Shown here: positions 8,144 to 16,134 of the stretch, piece after piece
Layout of the letters: each line of letters starts with the position of its first letter
Position numbering within the stretch: the first letter of the stretch is position 1
NCBI GenBank assembly: GCA_002050235.1
Contig: MWST01000038.1
Location: 38,379-102,378, forward strand
Length of the DNA stretch: 64,000 nt
DNA from: Polyangiaceae bacterium UTPRO1
GTDB lineage: Bacteria; Desulfobacterota; Binatia; UTPRO1
Direction of reading: 5' to 3'
Notes under the pieces: model-generated
The model's database searches: none
The model's input: the letters and a program-made list of their open reading frames with translations, nothing else
Told to the model about the DNA's origin: nothing
Position numbers and translations under genes: made by a program

Positions 8144-8647
8144 ATGCGCAGTCATCTGGCCTTGGTCGCCGCGCTGGCGTTCGGCGGCGCCGCCTGCTCG
8201 CAGCTCCTGCAACCGACCGTCCGTCCCTGCACTGCTCCAGCGGCGCGCCGAGCGACGGGCGGCATCGGCATCATCGGCATGTCCCTCGACCGTCATCCGG
8301 GAGCGAGCGGCAGCCCGGAGCTCGTCGTCGATCGCGTCGTTCCCGACGGTCCGGCCGCCGCCGCCGGCGTTCGCCCCGGCGATCGCATCCTCGAGATCGA
8401 GGGATCGTCGACCGCGACCATGTCGATCGCGGACGCGGCCCGCCGCCTGCGCGGTCCGGTCGACGCGCCGGTAGCGCTCGTCATCTCCACCGGCGACCGG
8501 TCACGGGACGTCACCATCATCCGCGTCGCCCCGAGCGCGCTCTGGAACGCGACCGGCCGCGGCGCACGGACCACCGGCAAGGGAATCGTACCCGCCACCG
8601 ATCTGGCGCCGGCCGCGAAGGCGGCGGCGCCTCCATGTCGCCCCTGA
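8144..8647 (+). CDS. PDZ-domain lipoprotein
   Basis: The 167-residue protein begins with a lipoprotein signal peptide (LALVAALAFGGAAC, lipobox Cys18) and holds one PDZ domain at about 40-125: GIGIIGMSL, VVDRVVPDGPAAAAGVRPGDRI (the carboxylate-binding and after-turn region) and VALVISTGDRSRDVTI. There is no protease domain, so it would act as a stand-alone periplasmic or outer-membrane adaptor that binds C-terminal peptides. The start is supported by GGGAGGGGG 7 nt upstream. It converges with the Hint-domain gene, the two stops being only 15 nt apart. The partner protein is unknown. Confidence 0.75.
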   Translation: MRSHLALVAALAFGGAACSQLLQPTVRPCTAPAARRATGGIGIIGMSLDRHPGASGSPELVVDRVVPDGPAAAAGVRPGDRILEIEGSSTATMSIADAARRLRGPVDAPVALVISTGDRSRDVTIIRVAPSALWNATGRGARTTGKGIVPATDLAPAAKAAAPPCRP

Positions 8648-8662
8648 CTCTCCCCTCTCCGG

Positions 8663-9148
8663 CTATGCCTTGCAGCGCACGCCGGCGGTCACGAAGTACG
8701 AGCCCGTCTCTCTGACGGTCCCGCCGAAGACGTCGGCGACGCCCGCCGGCTCTATGGAAGCGATCGCCACCGCACCCGCCGAGGTCTGCATCGCTCCGTC
8801 CTTGCGGCGGAAGACGTAGCCCTCCGGGTAGTAGGCGAAGCTGTCGAGGAGGTCGCCGGGGGCGAGCGACGTCACCGGACGCTCGGCGCCGTCGCGCCCG
8901 TAGAAGACGTGGCCGTGGTCCACCGCTACCGACAGGCCGTTGTCGAACGTCACCCGCAGGATCGGCACCGCGCTCGCCGCCACGGCGATCTTGGAGAAGA
9001 GCCGGAACCCGATCCGACCGTCCGGGAGCCGGGTCATGACCGTCACCGACTTCCCGGCGAGGCCGCCGATCGCAACCGGTCCGTCGACGCTCTCGATGAG
9101 GCTCTCTCCGGTGAGACACCCGCGCTCGCATCGTCGTTCGCCGCGCAC
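8663..9148 (-). CDS. stand-alone Hint (Hedgehog/intein-like) domain protein
   Basis: The 161-residue protein is nearly all one Hint domain. The GTG at 9148 is preferred because AAGGAGG lies just upstream; a GTG at 9184 is also possible. Cys11 starts the domain (CLTGESLIES), as at an intein N-splice junction, followed by GLAGKSVTVMTR, the central FDNGLSVAVDHGHVFYGRDG block (DH as in block B, though the usual Thr is Ala), the turn SLAPGDLL and the C-terminal YFVTAGV strand. The C-terminal His-Asn of splicing inteins is absent (it ends GVRCKA) and there is no C-extein, so cleavage rather than splicing would be expected, as in Hedgehog-type autoprocessing. Only ten residues precede Cys11. What it processes is unknown. 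Confidence 0.65.
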   Translation of the reverse strand: MRGERRCERGCLTGESLIESVDGPVAIGGLAGKSVTVMTRLPDGRIGFRLFSKIAVAASAVPILRVTFDNGLSVAVDHGHVFYGRDGAERPVTSLAPGDLLDSFAYYPEGYVFRRKDGAMQTSAGAVAIASIEPAGVADVFGGTVRETGSYFVTAGVRCKA

Positions 9149-9306
9149 GCCGCCCTCCTTTCGCGTCGCCGCCGAGCTTGCCACGAGAGCCCGCCGCAGC
9201 GCGAGGGACGCTCTTACACGGCGCCGCGACCTGGCGCCACGCAGCCGCCGCCACGGTCGCGGCCGTTGACAGTCGTCACCCCCTCTGTGAGAAGACGCGC
9301 CGCCCC

Positions 9307-9720
9307 ATGCCTCGGCATCTAGCGTATCGTGCGCTCGCCGCGGTGACCGCGTGCAGCCTCTTCCTCTTCGGATTCGTCTTCGTCTGCGGATTCATCGACC
9401 GGGCCCTCTTCCAGGTCCTGGCCCGTCCTCTCTTCGCCACCGATTTCTGGGGCTATTACATCCTCGGCGTCGCCGGCTCGGCGCTGATCGTCTGGGCCGC
9501 AGCGCTCTTCGCCGCGGTGCGGGCACCGACCCTGCACCCCGGAGTCGCGACTGCGACCACGGTCGGCTTGATCCTCGGCGCCATCCTGCGCCTGCTCGCC
9601 TGGTACTCCGGGGAGTATCGGCAGGCGGGCGATCAACTCCGCCTCGAGACGGCCGTGCTCCTCGTCCTCGCCCTCGGCTTCATCTGGCTGCGTCCGCCGC
9701 GGCTGCCCCCGCCCGCATGA
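9307..9720 (+). CDS. small integral membrane protein of unknown function
   Basis: The 137-residue protein shows about four hydrophobic segments (roughly residues 10-32, 47-67, 77-95 and 112-130) separated by short Arg-containing loops. No characterised family is recognised. The ATG at 9307 begins MPRHLAYRALAAV; a longer upstream frame contains only low-quality Ala/Arg sequence. Its stop overlaps the start of the redoxin-like gene (ATGA), so the two are co-translated and may work together in the membrane. A TTGACA lies about 40 nt upstream of the start without a good -10 element. Confidence 0.6.
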   Translation: MPRHLAYRALAAVTACSLFLFGFVFVCGFIDRALFQVLARPLFATDFWGYYILGVAGSALIVWAAALFAAVRAPTLHPGVATATTVGLILGAILRLLAWYSGEYRQAGDQLRLETAVLLVLALGFIWLRPPRLPPPA

Positions 9721-10343
9721 CCGCCGGCGGCGAGCGCAAGACAGCGGTTCTCGCGGGTCGCATCGGCGTCACGCTCCTCTGCCTATATCTCCTCGGCGTG
9801 ACCTTACGGATCGGCGGCTGCTACGGCCCCGAGCTCGCCGTGCGCGACGAGCGCCCCGATGCAGGCCCGGCGGTCGGCGCCGAGTTCCCCGCCTTCTCGC
9901 TGCCGGACGCAAGCGGAGTCGCCATCGGTCGCGAGCAGCTAGCGGGAGCCGTCGCCCTGATCGTCGTCGCGCCGAGCCTCGATTGGTCGCCGGCGACCAA
10001 AGCGCGCCTCCTCGATCTCGCCGAAATAGTGCGCGAGCGCTCCGACGTGCGCGTCGCAGTCATCGTCCCCGCCGCCCAGGCGACGCCGCGGAGCCTCGCC
10101 TTCGTCCGCGATCACCTCCTTCCCTTCTTCGTGCTGATCGACGACGCCGGTCTGATCGACCGTCTCGGGCTCGTTGCCCCGGCGCCCGACGGCACCGCCG
10201 CGGCGCTCCCCGCAGCCTTCGTCCTCGGACCCGACGGTCGCGTGCGCGCCCGCGACGTGCGCCGCAGCGCCCGCCTGTGGGCCGACCCGGCGGCGCTGCT
10301 GGCCGCGGCCGCGGCGACGACCGGAGCCGCCGCGGCTCCGTGA
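9717..10343 (+). CDS. membrane-anchored redoxin-like (AhpC/TlpA fold) protein lacking active-site cysteines
   Basis: The 208-residue protein has one N-terminal membrane anchor (about residues 12-32) and then a thioredoxin-like domain. GAEFPAFSLPDASG matches the entry of AhpC/TSA and TlpA proteins, and VALIVVAPSLDWSPATK occupies the place where the P-x3-T-x2-C or C-x2-C active site should be. No cysteine is present there, so thiol redox chemistry is unlikely. FVLIDDAGLIDRLG and AAFVLGPDGRV complete the fold. It may be a degenerate domain with a binding role. The ATG overlaps the stop of the upstream membrane-protein gene by 4 nt. Confidence 0.6.
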   Translation: MTAGGERKTAVLAGRIGVTLLCLYLLGVTLRIGGCYGPELAVRDERPDAGPAVGAEFPAFSLPDASGVAIGREQLAGAVALIVVAPSLDWSPATKARLLDLAEIVRERSDVRVAVIVPAAQATPRSLAFVRDHLLPFFVLIDDAGLIDRLGLVAPAPDGTAAALPAAFVLGPDGRVRARDVRRSARLWADPAALLAAAAATTGAAAAP

Positions 10344-10414
10344 GGGGCGGTCGGCAGGGCAGCGCCGCCGGCGGCCGCCTCGACTCCCCGCCCGGTGTTT
10401 TGTAGACCCGAGCC

Positions 10415-11803
10415 ATGCGGCTCGCGGCGCGTGTCCACGGACGGAGCCACCGCTTCACCTCGGTGCGCGACGTCCTGGCACGCGCCAACGAGCCCAAGGC
10501 CGGCGACGAGCGGGCCGGAATCGCCGCCCGTTCGCACGAAGAGCGCGCCGCCGCCAAGCTCGTGGTCGCCGAGCTCACCCTCGCCGACCTGCGCGAGAAT
10601 CCGGTGGCGCCCCTCGACGAGGACGAGGTGAGTCGCGTCATCGACGCCGGCGTCGACGAAGCGGTGTACCGCGAGATCCGCGGCTGGAGCGTCGGCGAGC
10701 TGCGCGATTGGCTCCTCGCCGACGACACCTCGGTCGCGGCCGTGCAGCGCCTGCGTCGCGGCCTCACGGCCGAGATGGCCGCCGCGGTCGCCAAGATCTC
10801 GTCGAACCTCGACCTCGTCTATGCGGCGCGCCGCCTGCCGGTGACGACGCGCGCCCGCACGACGGTCGGCCTGCCGGGCCGCTTGAGCACGCGCCTGCAG
10901 CCCAACCACCCGAGCGACGACCCCGACGGCATCACCGCGGCGATCTACGAGGGACTCGCCTACGGCGCCGGCGATGCGCTGATCGGCATCAATCCCGGCA
11001 GCGACGACGTGGCGAACGTGAGCAAGCTCCTCGAGCTCACCCGCGACCTCATCTCCCGGCTCGGCGTACCGACCCAGAACTGCGTCCTCGCGCACGTGAC
11101 CACGCAGATGCGGGCGCTCGAGCGCGGCGCGCCCATGGACATCCTCTTCCAGAGTCTCGCCGGCACCGAGGCCGCGGTCGCGAGCTTCGGAACCTCCGTA
11201 GCGATGCTCGACGAAGCGAGCGCGATGATCCGCGAGCGGTCGACGCTGCGCACCCACGGCGGCCGCACCGGCCGGCTGCAGCTCATGTACTTCGAGACCG
11301 GCCAAGGATCGGAGCTCTCGGCAGGCGCCCACGGCGGCGCCGATCAGGTGACGCTCGAAGCGCGCTGCTACGGACTCGCGCGCCGCTACGACCCGTTCCT
11401 CGTCAACACCGTCGTCGGTTTCATCGGCCCCGAATATCTCGCCGACGGGCGCCAGATCGTGCGCGCCGGACTCGAGGACCACTTCATGGGGAAGCTGCTC
11501 GGCGTGCCCATCGGCGCCGACGCCTGCTACACCAATCACGCCGAGGCCGATCAGAACGACTGCGACAACCTCGCCGCCCTGCTCGCGACCGCCGGCTGCA
11601 ACTATTTCATGGGCGTTCCCGCCGGCGACGACGTGATGCTCGGCTACCAGACCACGAGCTACCACGACGGCGCGACGCTGCGGCAGCTCCTCGGGCTGCG
11701 GCCGGCGCCGGAGTTCGAGGCGTGGCTCGTCGAACGCGGCCTGCTGGCGGACGGCCGCCTCACCGACCGCGCCGGCGACCCGGCGGTGTTCCTCCCCCGA
11801 TGA
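10415..11803 (+). CDS. eutB: ethanolamine ammonia-lyase large subunit
   Basis: The 462-residue protein matches EutB along its full length: AAKISSNLDLVYAARRLPVTTRARTTVGLPG near residue 130, LQPNHPSDDPDGI, GDALIGINPGSDDV, CVLAHVTTQM, and the catalytic-barrel segment LMYFETGQGSELSAGAHGGADQ, followed by GVPIGADACYTNHAEADQND. With EutC it performs the adenosylcobalamin-dependent conversion of ethanolamine to acetaldehyde and ammonia. It overlaps eutC by 4 nt. No reactivase (EutA), transporter or microcompartment genes are present nearby, so this is the simple, non-compartment arrangement. No Shine-Dalgarno sequence is visible; TAGACC lies 6 nt before the ATG. Confidence 0.93.
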   Translation: MRLAARVHGRSHRFTSVRDVLARANEPKAGDERAGIAARSHEERAAAKLVVAELTLADLRENPVAPLDEDEVSRVIDAGVDEAVYREIRGWSVGELRDWLLADDTSVAAVQRLRRGLTAEMAAAVAKISSNLDLVYAARRLPVTTRARTTVGLPGRLSTRLQPNHPSDDPDGITAAIYEGLAYGAGDALIGINPGSDDVANVSKLLELTRDLISRLGVPTQNCVLAHVTTQMRALERGAPMDILFQSLAGTEAAVASFGTSVAMLDEASAMIRERSTLRTHGGRTGRLQLMYFETGQGSELSAGAHGGADQVTLEARCYGLARRYDPFLVNTVVGFIGPEYLADGRQIVRAGLEDHFMGKLLGVPIGADACYTNHAEADQNDCDNLAALLATAGCNYFMGVPAGDDVMLGYQTTSYHDGATLRQLLGLRPAPEFEAWLVERGLLADGRLTDRAGDPAVFLPR

Positions 11804-12537
11804 GCGCCCCGGCCCCAGCTCTCGCCAAGCTGCTGGCCCGGACGCCGGCCCGGCTCGCCATCGGCCGCAGCGGCCCCCGGCTCCCGACCGCTGCCTATCT
11901 GCGCTTCCTCGCCGACCACGGCCGGGCGCGCGATGCCGTGCTCGCCGAAGTGCCGGCTGCGGTGGTGAAGAAGCTCGGCCTCGTCGAGCTCGCGACCGCG
12001 GCGGCGTCGCGCGCCGCCTATCTGCGCGAGCCGCGGCTCGGACGGACGCTGGCGGCGAGCGCCCGCTCGCGCCTCGCGCGCTGCCGCAAGCGACCCGAGG
12101 TCCAGCTCGTCGTCGTCGACGGCCTCTCCGCAGCGGCGGTCGTGGCGCATGCGCCGACGCTGCTGCGCGCCCTCGGCCGCGAGCTCGGCCGCCGCCGGCG
12201 GCGGCTCGGCACGCCGCTCTTCGTCCGCAACGGCCGCGTCCGCATCCAGGACGAGATCGGCCACGCCCTCCGCCCCGAGGTCTGCTGCGCGATCGTCGGC
12301 GAGCGCCCCGGACTCGCCACGACGACCAGCCTCTCCGCCTACGTGATCTACCGTCCGACGCGCTCCTCGGCCGAGCCCGATCGCAGCTTGATCGCCAACA
12401 TCCACGACGGCGGCATCGCTCCGACCGCAGCGGCGCGCCGAATCGCCGACCTCATCGACACGTGCCTCGAGCACCACGCCAGCGGCGCCGCCCTGGCGGC
12501 ACGTCTCGCCGCCGGCGCCGACGCGTCCGGCGCCTAG
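11800..12537 (+). CDS. eutC: ethanolamine ammonia-lyase small subunit
   Basis: The protein of 245 residues has EutC features: TAAYLRFLADHGRARDAV near the N terminus, the cobalamin-contact strands VQLVVVDGLSAAAV (about 103-116), LFVRNGRVRIQDEIGHAL, VCCAIVGERPGL, and the C-terminal SLIANIHDGGIAPTAAA. It pairs with EutB in the B12-dependent lyase complex. Its ATG lies within the eutB stop region (ATGA). The next gene starts 14 nt downstream, encoding a transglutaminase-like protein with no known link to ethanolamine. Confidence 0.92.
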   Translation: MSAPAPALAKLLARTPARLAIGRSGPRLPTAAYLRFLADHGRARDAVLAEVPAAVVKKLGLVELATAAASRAAYLREPRLGRTLAASARSRLARCRKRPEVQLVVVDGLSAAAVVAHAPTLLRALGRELGRRRRRLGTPLFVRNGRVRIQDEIGHALRPEVCCAIVGERPGLATTTSLSAYVIYRPTRSSAEPDRSLIANIHDGGIAPTAAARRIADLIDTCLEHHASGAALAARLAAGADASGA

Positions 12538-12551
12538 GGCGCCGCTCATCC

Positions 12552-13541
12552 GTGCGCGCGCTGCTCCCCGTTCTCGTCGTCCTCGCCGCGGCCGGCCTCG
12601 CGCTCGCGATCGCGGTGACGCGCGCTCCCTATCCGCGCCTGCGCGCCGAGCACCTGGCGTTCCGCTTCCTGGCGCCGATCGGTCAGGCGGTCCTCGGCCT
12701 GCGCCGGCAGCCCGCCGCTACGGTCCGGGACGGCTTCGCCTTCGAGCGGCCGGAGGAGTTGCGCGAGCTGCGTCGGGACCATGACCTCGACGCCGTCGTC
12801 GGCGGCGCCGCCAACGACTTCGAGCGCTGGGTGGCGCTCATGCACTGGGCTCGGGATCGCTTTCCGCATCGTCCGAACGCCGCCGCTCCCGACGCCCAGA
12901 GCTTCGACGGCGCCGCGCTCCTCGCCCGGCGCCGCGGCGACGACGGCTACCTCTGCGGCACGATCGCGCCGCTCCTCGTGCAGGCGGTGACCTCCCTCGG
13001 CGGCCGCGCCCGCCGCGTCGACCTCCGCTTCACGCCGCACGACAGCCACGTCGTCGCCGAAGTCTGGTCGGCGCACTTCGGCAAGTGGCTCGTGCTCGAC
13101 CCGGACTACGATATCTGGTTCGCGGTCGGCGGCGTCCCCCAGCACGCGCTGGAGCTGCACGCTCTCTGGGCGCGTGGCGCGATCGACACGGTGCGCGTGC
13201 ACTGGCGCGACAGTCCGCACAACATCTATCGATCCGATCTCGAAGCCGGGCGCCGCGACTTCCTCCAGTCGATCTTCGCGACCCGCGATTGGCGGCGCTG
13301 GGATCGCGAGCGCGACCGGCACAAGGGCGAGCGCTTCGCCGTCCGGCTCCTCAACTACTACAGCCACGTCTCGTTCCCCTGGCGCAACGACTGGCGTTCG
13401 CGACCGCTGCCCTGGTGGCATCCCGAGGGCAACCACGTGCAGGGCTCGCTCGTGATCGCGGTGCCGACGATGCCCGAGTGGGACGATTTCCTGCGGCGGG
13501 TCACGGACGCCGACGCCCTCTACGGGCCGCCGCCCGCCTGA
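12552..13541 (+). CDS. membrane-anchored transglutaminase-like cysteine protease
   Basis: The 329-residue protein begins at a GTG with a hydrophobic signal anchor (LLPVLVVLAAAGLALAIAV). The transglutaminase-core triad is visible: Cys135 in DGYLCGTIAPLL, His166 in HDSHVVAEVW, and Asp183 or Asp185 in WLVLDPDYDIWF. Such domains act as peptidases, amidases or acyltransferases on extracytoplasmic proteins. The C-terminal half is rich in Trp and Arg (DWRRWDRERDRHKGERF, PLPWWHPEGNHVQGS) and probably forms a family-specific lid. It follows eutC by 14 nt and converges with the ABC-F gene, the ends being 3 nt apart. Its substrate is unknown. Confidence 0.75.
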   Translation: MRALLPVLVVLAAAGLALAIAVTRAPYPRLRAEHLAFRFLAPIGQAVLGLRRQPAATVRDGFAFERPEELRELRRDHDLDAVVGGAANDFERWVALMHWARDRFPHRPNAAAPDAQSFDGAALLARRRGDDGYLCGTIAPLLVQAVTSLGGRARRVDLRFTPHDSHVVAEVWSAHFGKWLVLDPDYDIWFAVGGVPQHALELHALWARGAIDTVRVHWRDSPHNIYRSDLEAGRRDFLQSIFATRDWRRWDRERDRHKGERFAVRLLNYYSHVSFPWRNDWRSRPLPWWHPEGNHVQGSLVIAVPTMPEWDDFLRRVTDADALYGPPPA

Positions 13542-13544
13542 CGG

Positions 13545-15494
13545 TCAGGCGCTCATCCGCTCCAGCTTCTCGTACAGGCCTTCGACCTCGCGCTTCAGGC
13601 GCGCATACGCCGAGAAGGCGGCCTGGGGATTGGGGTGCGTCTGGTAGAAGTCGGGATCGTTCATGACCTGCGAGAGCTCCGCGAGCTCGGCTTCCTTGGC
13701 GGCGATCGAGCTCTCGACGCTCGCCGCCTCCCTGGCGCGCTTGTCCGCGGCGCGCGCCGCCCGGCGCTCGGCGTCGCGCGCCGCGCGCGCCGCATCCCGC
13801 GCGCTCTGCGGATCGGCGGCGGCCGGAGGAGCGGCGGTCGCCGCGGCCGGCGCCCGCGCTGCCGCCGCCGGCGGCGCCACTCTGACCCCGCTGGCCTTCC
13901 GCGCCAGGTAGTCCTCGTAGTTGCCGAGATGGCGAACCACCTCTCCGCGCCCCACTTCCAGTATTTCCGTGGGTAGGCGATCGAGGATGTAGCGATCGTG
14001 GGCGACGAGCACGACCGTGCCTTCGTACGCCAGCAGCGCCTCGAGCAGCACTTCCTTGGCGGTGAGGTCGAGGTGGTTCGTCGGTTCGTCCAGGAGAAGG
14101 CAGTTGGCAGGCTCGATCAAGAGCTTGGCCAGCGCCAGCCGATTGCGCTCGCCGCCCGACAGCACCCGCACCGGTTTGTCGACCGCGTCGCCGCTGAAGA
14201 GGAAGGCGCCGAGGAGGTCGCGTACGCGCGGCACCATCTCGACCGGCGCCACCCCCATCATCTCCTCGAGCACCGTCTTCGTGGGGTCGAGGATCGCCGA
14301 CTGGTCCTGAGCGAAGTACGCGAGCCGCACGTTGTGGCCGGCCGTGCGCCTCCCCGCGCTCAGCGGCTCGACGCCGGCCAGCATCTTGAGGAGCGTCGAC
14401 TTGCCGGCGCCGTTCGGACCGACGAGCGCCGTCTTGGTGCCGCGCTCGACGGCGACGTCGACCCCGCCGTAGACCTCGAGGGCGCCGTAACGCTTCACCG
14501 CCCCCTCGACGCCGACCACGATGCGGCCGCTGCGCGGCGGCTCGGGCAGGCGGATGGTCACGCGCCGCTCGTGCCCCTCGGGCGCGGCGAGGCGCTCCAT
14601 CTTCTCGAGCTGTTTGACGCGGCTCTGCACCTGGGCCGCCTTCGACGCCTGGTAGCGAAAACGCCGGATGAAAGCCTCTATGCGCGCGATCTCCTCCTGC
14701 TGCTCGGCATAGGCGGCGGCCTCCTGCGCGCGGCGCTCCTCGCGCTGCTCGAGGTAGCGCGTGTAGTTGCAGGTGTAATCGGTGAGCCGCCCGCGCGAAA
14801 CCTCGGTGATGCGCTGTACGCAGACGTCGAGGAAGTAGCGGTCGTGGGCGACGAGGATCACCAGCGATTCGCAGGCACCGAGAAACTCCTCGAGCCAGGT
14901 GCGCGCCTCGAGATCGAGATGGTTGGTCGGCTCGTCCAGGAGGAGCACGCGCGGACGGCGCAACAAGAGCTTCGCGAGCGCGATCCGCATCTGCCAGCCG
15001 CCGCTGAACGTGCCGACGTCGCGGGTGAAGTCCCGGGTGCGGAAGCCGAGGCCGTTCAGCACCCGCTCGCTCTCCGCCTCGAGGTCGTATCGGGCCGAGG
15101 CGTCGAAGCGCTCGCGCACGTCGTGGTATGCCGCCATCAGGGCATCGTGCTCGACGCCGCTCGTCGGCGCGTGCGCCAGCGCATCCTCCAGCCGCCGGCA
15201 CTCGGCCTCGAGCGCGTGCTGGTCCGCAAAGGCATCGAGCGCTTCCGCGATGAGCGTCCGTCCGCTGCCCCCGACCACCTCCTGCGGCAAGTAGCCGACG
15301 GTCGTGCCCTTGGGGAGCACGATCTCGCCGGCGTCCGGCTCCATCTGGCCGGCGATCATGCGCAGCAGCGTCGACTTCCCGGCCCCGTTCATCCCGGTGA
15401 GCCCGATGCAGGTGCGCTCGGGCGCGAACCAGTTCACCCCGTCGAGGATCTTCTGTCCTCGGAACGCCTTGGTGAGGTTCGCGATCGTGAGCAT
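13545..15494 (-). CDS. ABC-F family ATPase (ribosome-associated)
   Basis: The 649-residue protein has two ATP-binding cassettes and no membrane segment. Cassette 1 has Walker A GMNGAGKST (34-42), signature FSGGW and Walker B VLLLDEPTNHLDLEAR. Cassette 2 has GPNGAGKST, LSGGE and CLLLDEPTNHLDL. Between them is the charged linker with ARIEAFIRRFRYQASKA, characteristic of ABC-F. An Ala/Arg-rich linker and a helical C-terminal domain (about 570-649, LAELSQVMNDPDFYQ) resemble the Uup-type DNA/RNA-binding tail. ABC-F proteins act on the ribosome in translation control or antibiotic protection, not in transport. The ATG at 15494 begins MLTIANLTKAF. Confidence 0.88.
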   Translation of the reverse strand: MLTIANLTKAFRGQKILDGVNWFAPERTCIGLTGMNGAGKSTLLRMIAGQMEPDAGEIVLPKGTTVGYLPQEVVGGSGRTLIAEALDAFADQHALEAECRRLEDALAHAPTSGVEHDALMAAYHDVRERFDASARYDLEAESERVLNGLGFRTRDFTRDVGTFSGGWQMRIALAKLLLRRPRVLLLDEPTNHLDLEARTWLEEFLGACESLVILVAHDRYFLDVCVQRITEVSRGRLTDYTCNYTRYLEQREERRAQEAAAYAEQQEEIARIEAFIRRFRYQASKAAQVQSRVKQLEKMERLAAPEGHERRVTIRLPEPPRSGRIVVGVEGAVKRYGALEVYGGVDVAVERGTKTALVGPNGAGKSTLLKMLAGVEPLSAGRRTAGHNVRLAYFAQDQSAILDPTKTVLEEMMGVAPVEMVPRVRDLLGAFLFSGDAVDKPVRVLSGGERNRLALAKLLIEPANCLLLDEPTNHLDLTAKEVLLEALLAYEGTVVLVAHDRYILDRLPTEILEVGRGEVVRHLGNYEDYLARKASGVRVAPPAAAARAPAAATAAPPAAADPQSARDAARAARDAERRAARAADKRAREAASVESSIAAKEAELAELSQVMNDPDFYQTHPNPQAAFSAYARLKREVEGLYEKLERMSA

Positions 15495-15562
15495 TCGACG
15501 GTTGTATCGAGTGGCGCCACACCGCGCCAGGGAGCAGCCGGCGACGGCCGCCCACACGCGCG

Positions 15563-15931
15563 TCAGGCCGGCAGCCTTACCTCTACGATCACCGTCTTGC
15601 CGCGCCGCACCCGCTCCGGACTCGGCCGGAAAAGGCCGAGCCAGGCGATCCAATATTTCTTCGCGTACGCGGGCGCCATGCGCGCCGCGAGGTCGGGGTC
15701 GCGCCGGATCGCCGCCGGGGCGACGAAATGCGGGCCGCCGGTGCTCCCGATCCACACGTGGAGCGCGCTGCCCCTGGCGATGCGCTTGGCCTTGTACGTC
15801 GTCGGCAGGGTCGTGAAGTAGATCGCCTCGCCGTCGTACATGAACCAGACCGGCGCCGCCTTGCCGGGCGTCCCGTCGGCACGCTCGGTAGCGACGTAGA
15901 TCTCCTTCGCCGATCGCAAGAGCTCGAACAT
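15563..15931 (-). CDS. pyridoxamine 5'-phosphate oxidase-like flavin-binding protein
   Basis: The 122-residue protein has the split-barrel pattern of the PNPOx-like superfamily: an opening helix and strand MFELLRSAKEIYVATER, then KAAPVWFMYDGEAIYFTTL, KAKRIARGSALHVWIG and a C-terminal RRGKTVIVEVRL. Members bind FMN, F420 or haem and act as small redox or detoxification proteins; the cofactor cannot be decided here. The ATG at 15931 is preceded by a strong purine-rich site (GGAGGGGAAGGGG). It is followed by a 68-nt gap and then the ABC-F gene on the same strand. Confidence 0.7.
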   Translation of the reverse strand: MFELLRSAKEIYVATERADGTPGKAAPVWFMYDGEAIYFTTLPTTYKAKRIARGSALHVWIGSTGGPHFVAPAAIRRDPDLAARMAPAYAKKYWIAWLGLFRPSPERVRRGKTVIVEVRLPA

Positions 15932-16030
15932 CCGCCCCTTCCCCTCCCCTCCTCGCCGGAATTCCGACCGCCGCCGACGGCCGCGAGCGCCGGCGTAGCA
16001 TCGGCGCATTCCCGCTGCCAGGCGCGATCC

Positions 16031-16061
16031 GCGGCGCGCCGGCGCCGAGCGGCGCGCCGGC
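16031..16061. repeat. 13-bp direct repeat in divergent intergenic region
   Basis: GCGGCGCGCCGGC occurs at 16031-16043 and again at 16049-16061, an 18-bp period. Each copy contains the palindrome GGCGCGCC. It lies between the divergent PNPOx-like and RND exporter genes and may be a tandem operator; GC-rich coincidence is possible. Confidence 0.35.
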
Positions 16062-16134
16062 AATATGCAGCGCGCCGTCTCCTTGACCGGCACGCAGCCC
16101 TCCGTGCAAATAGGCGGCGCATGGCGGGCAGCGG

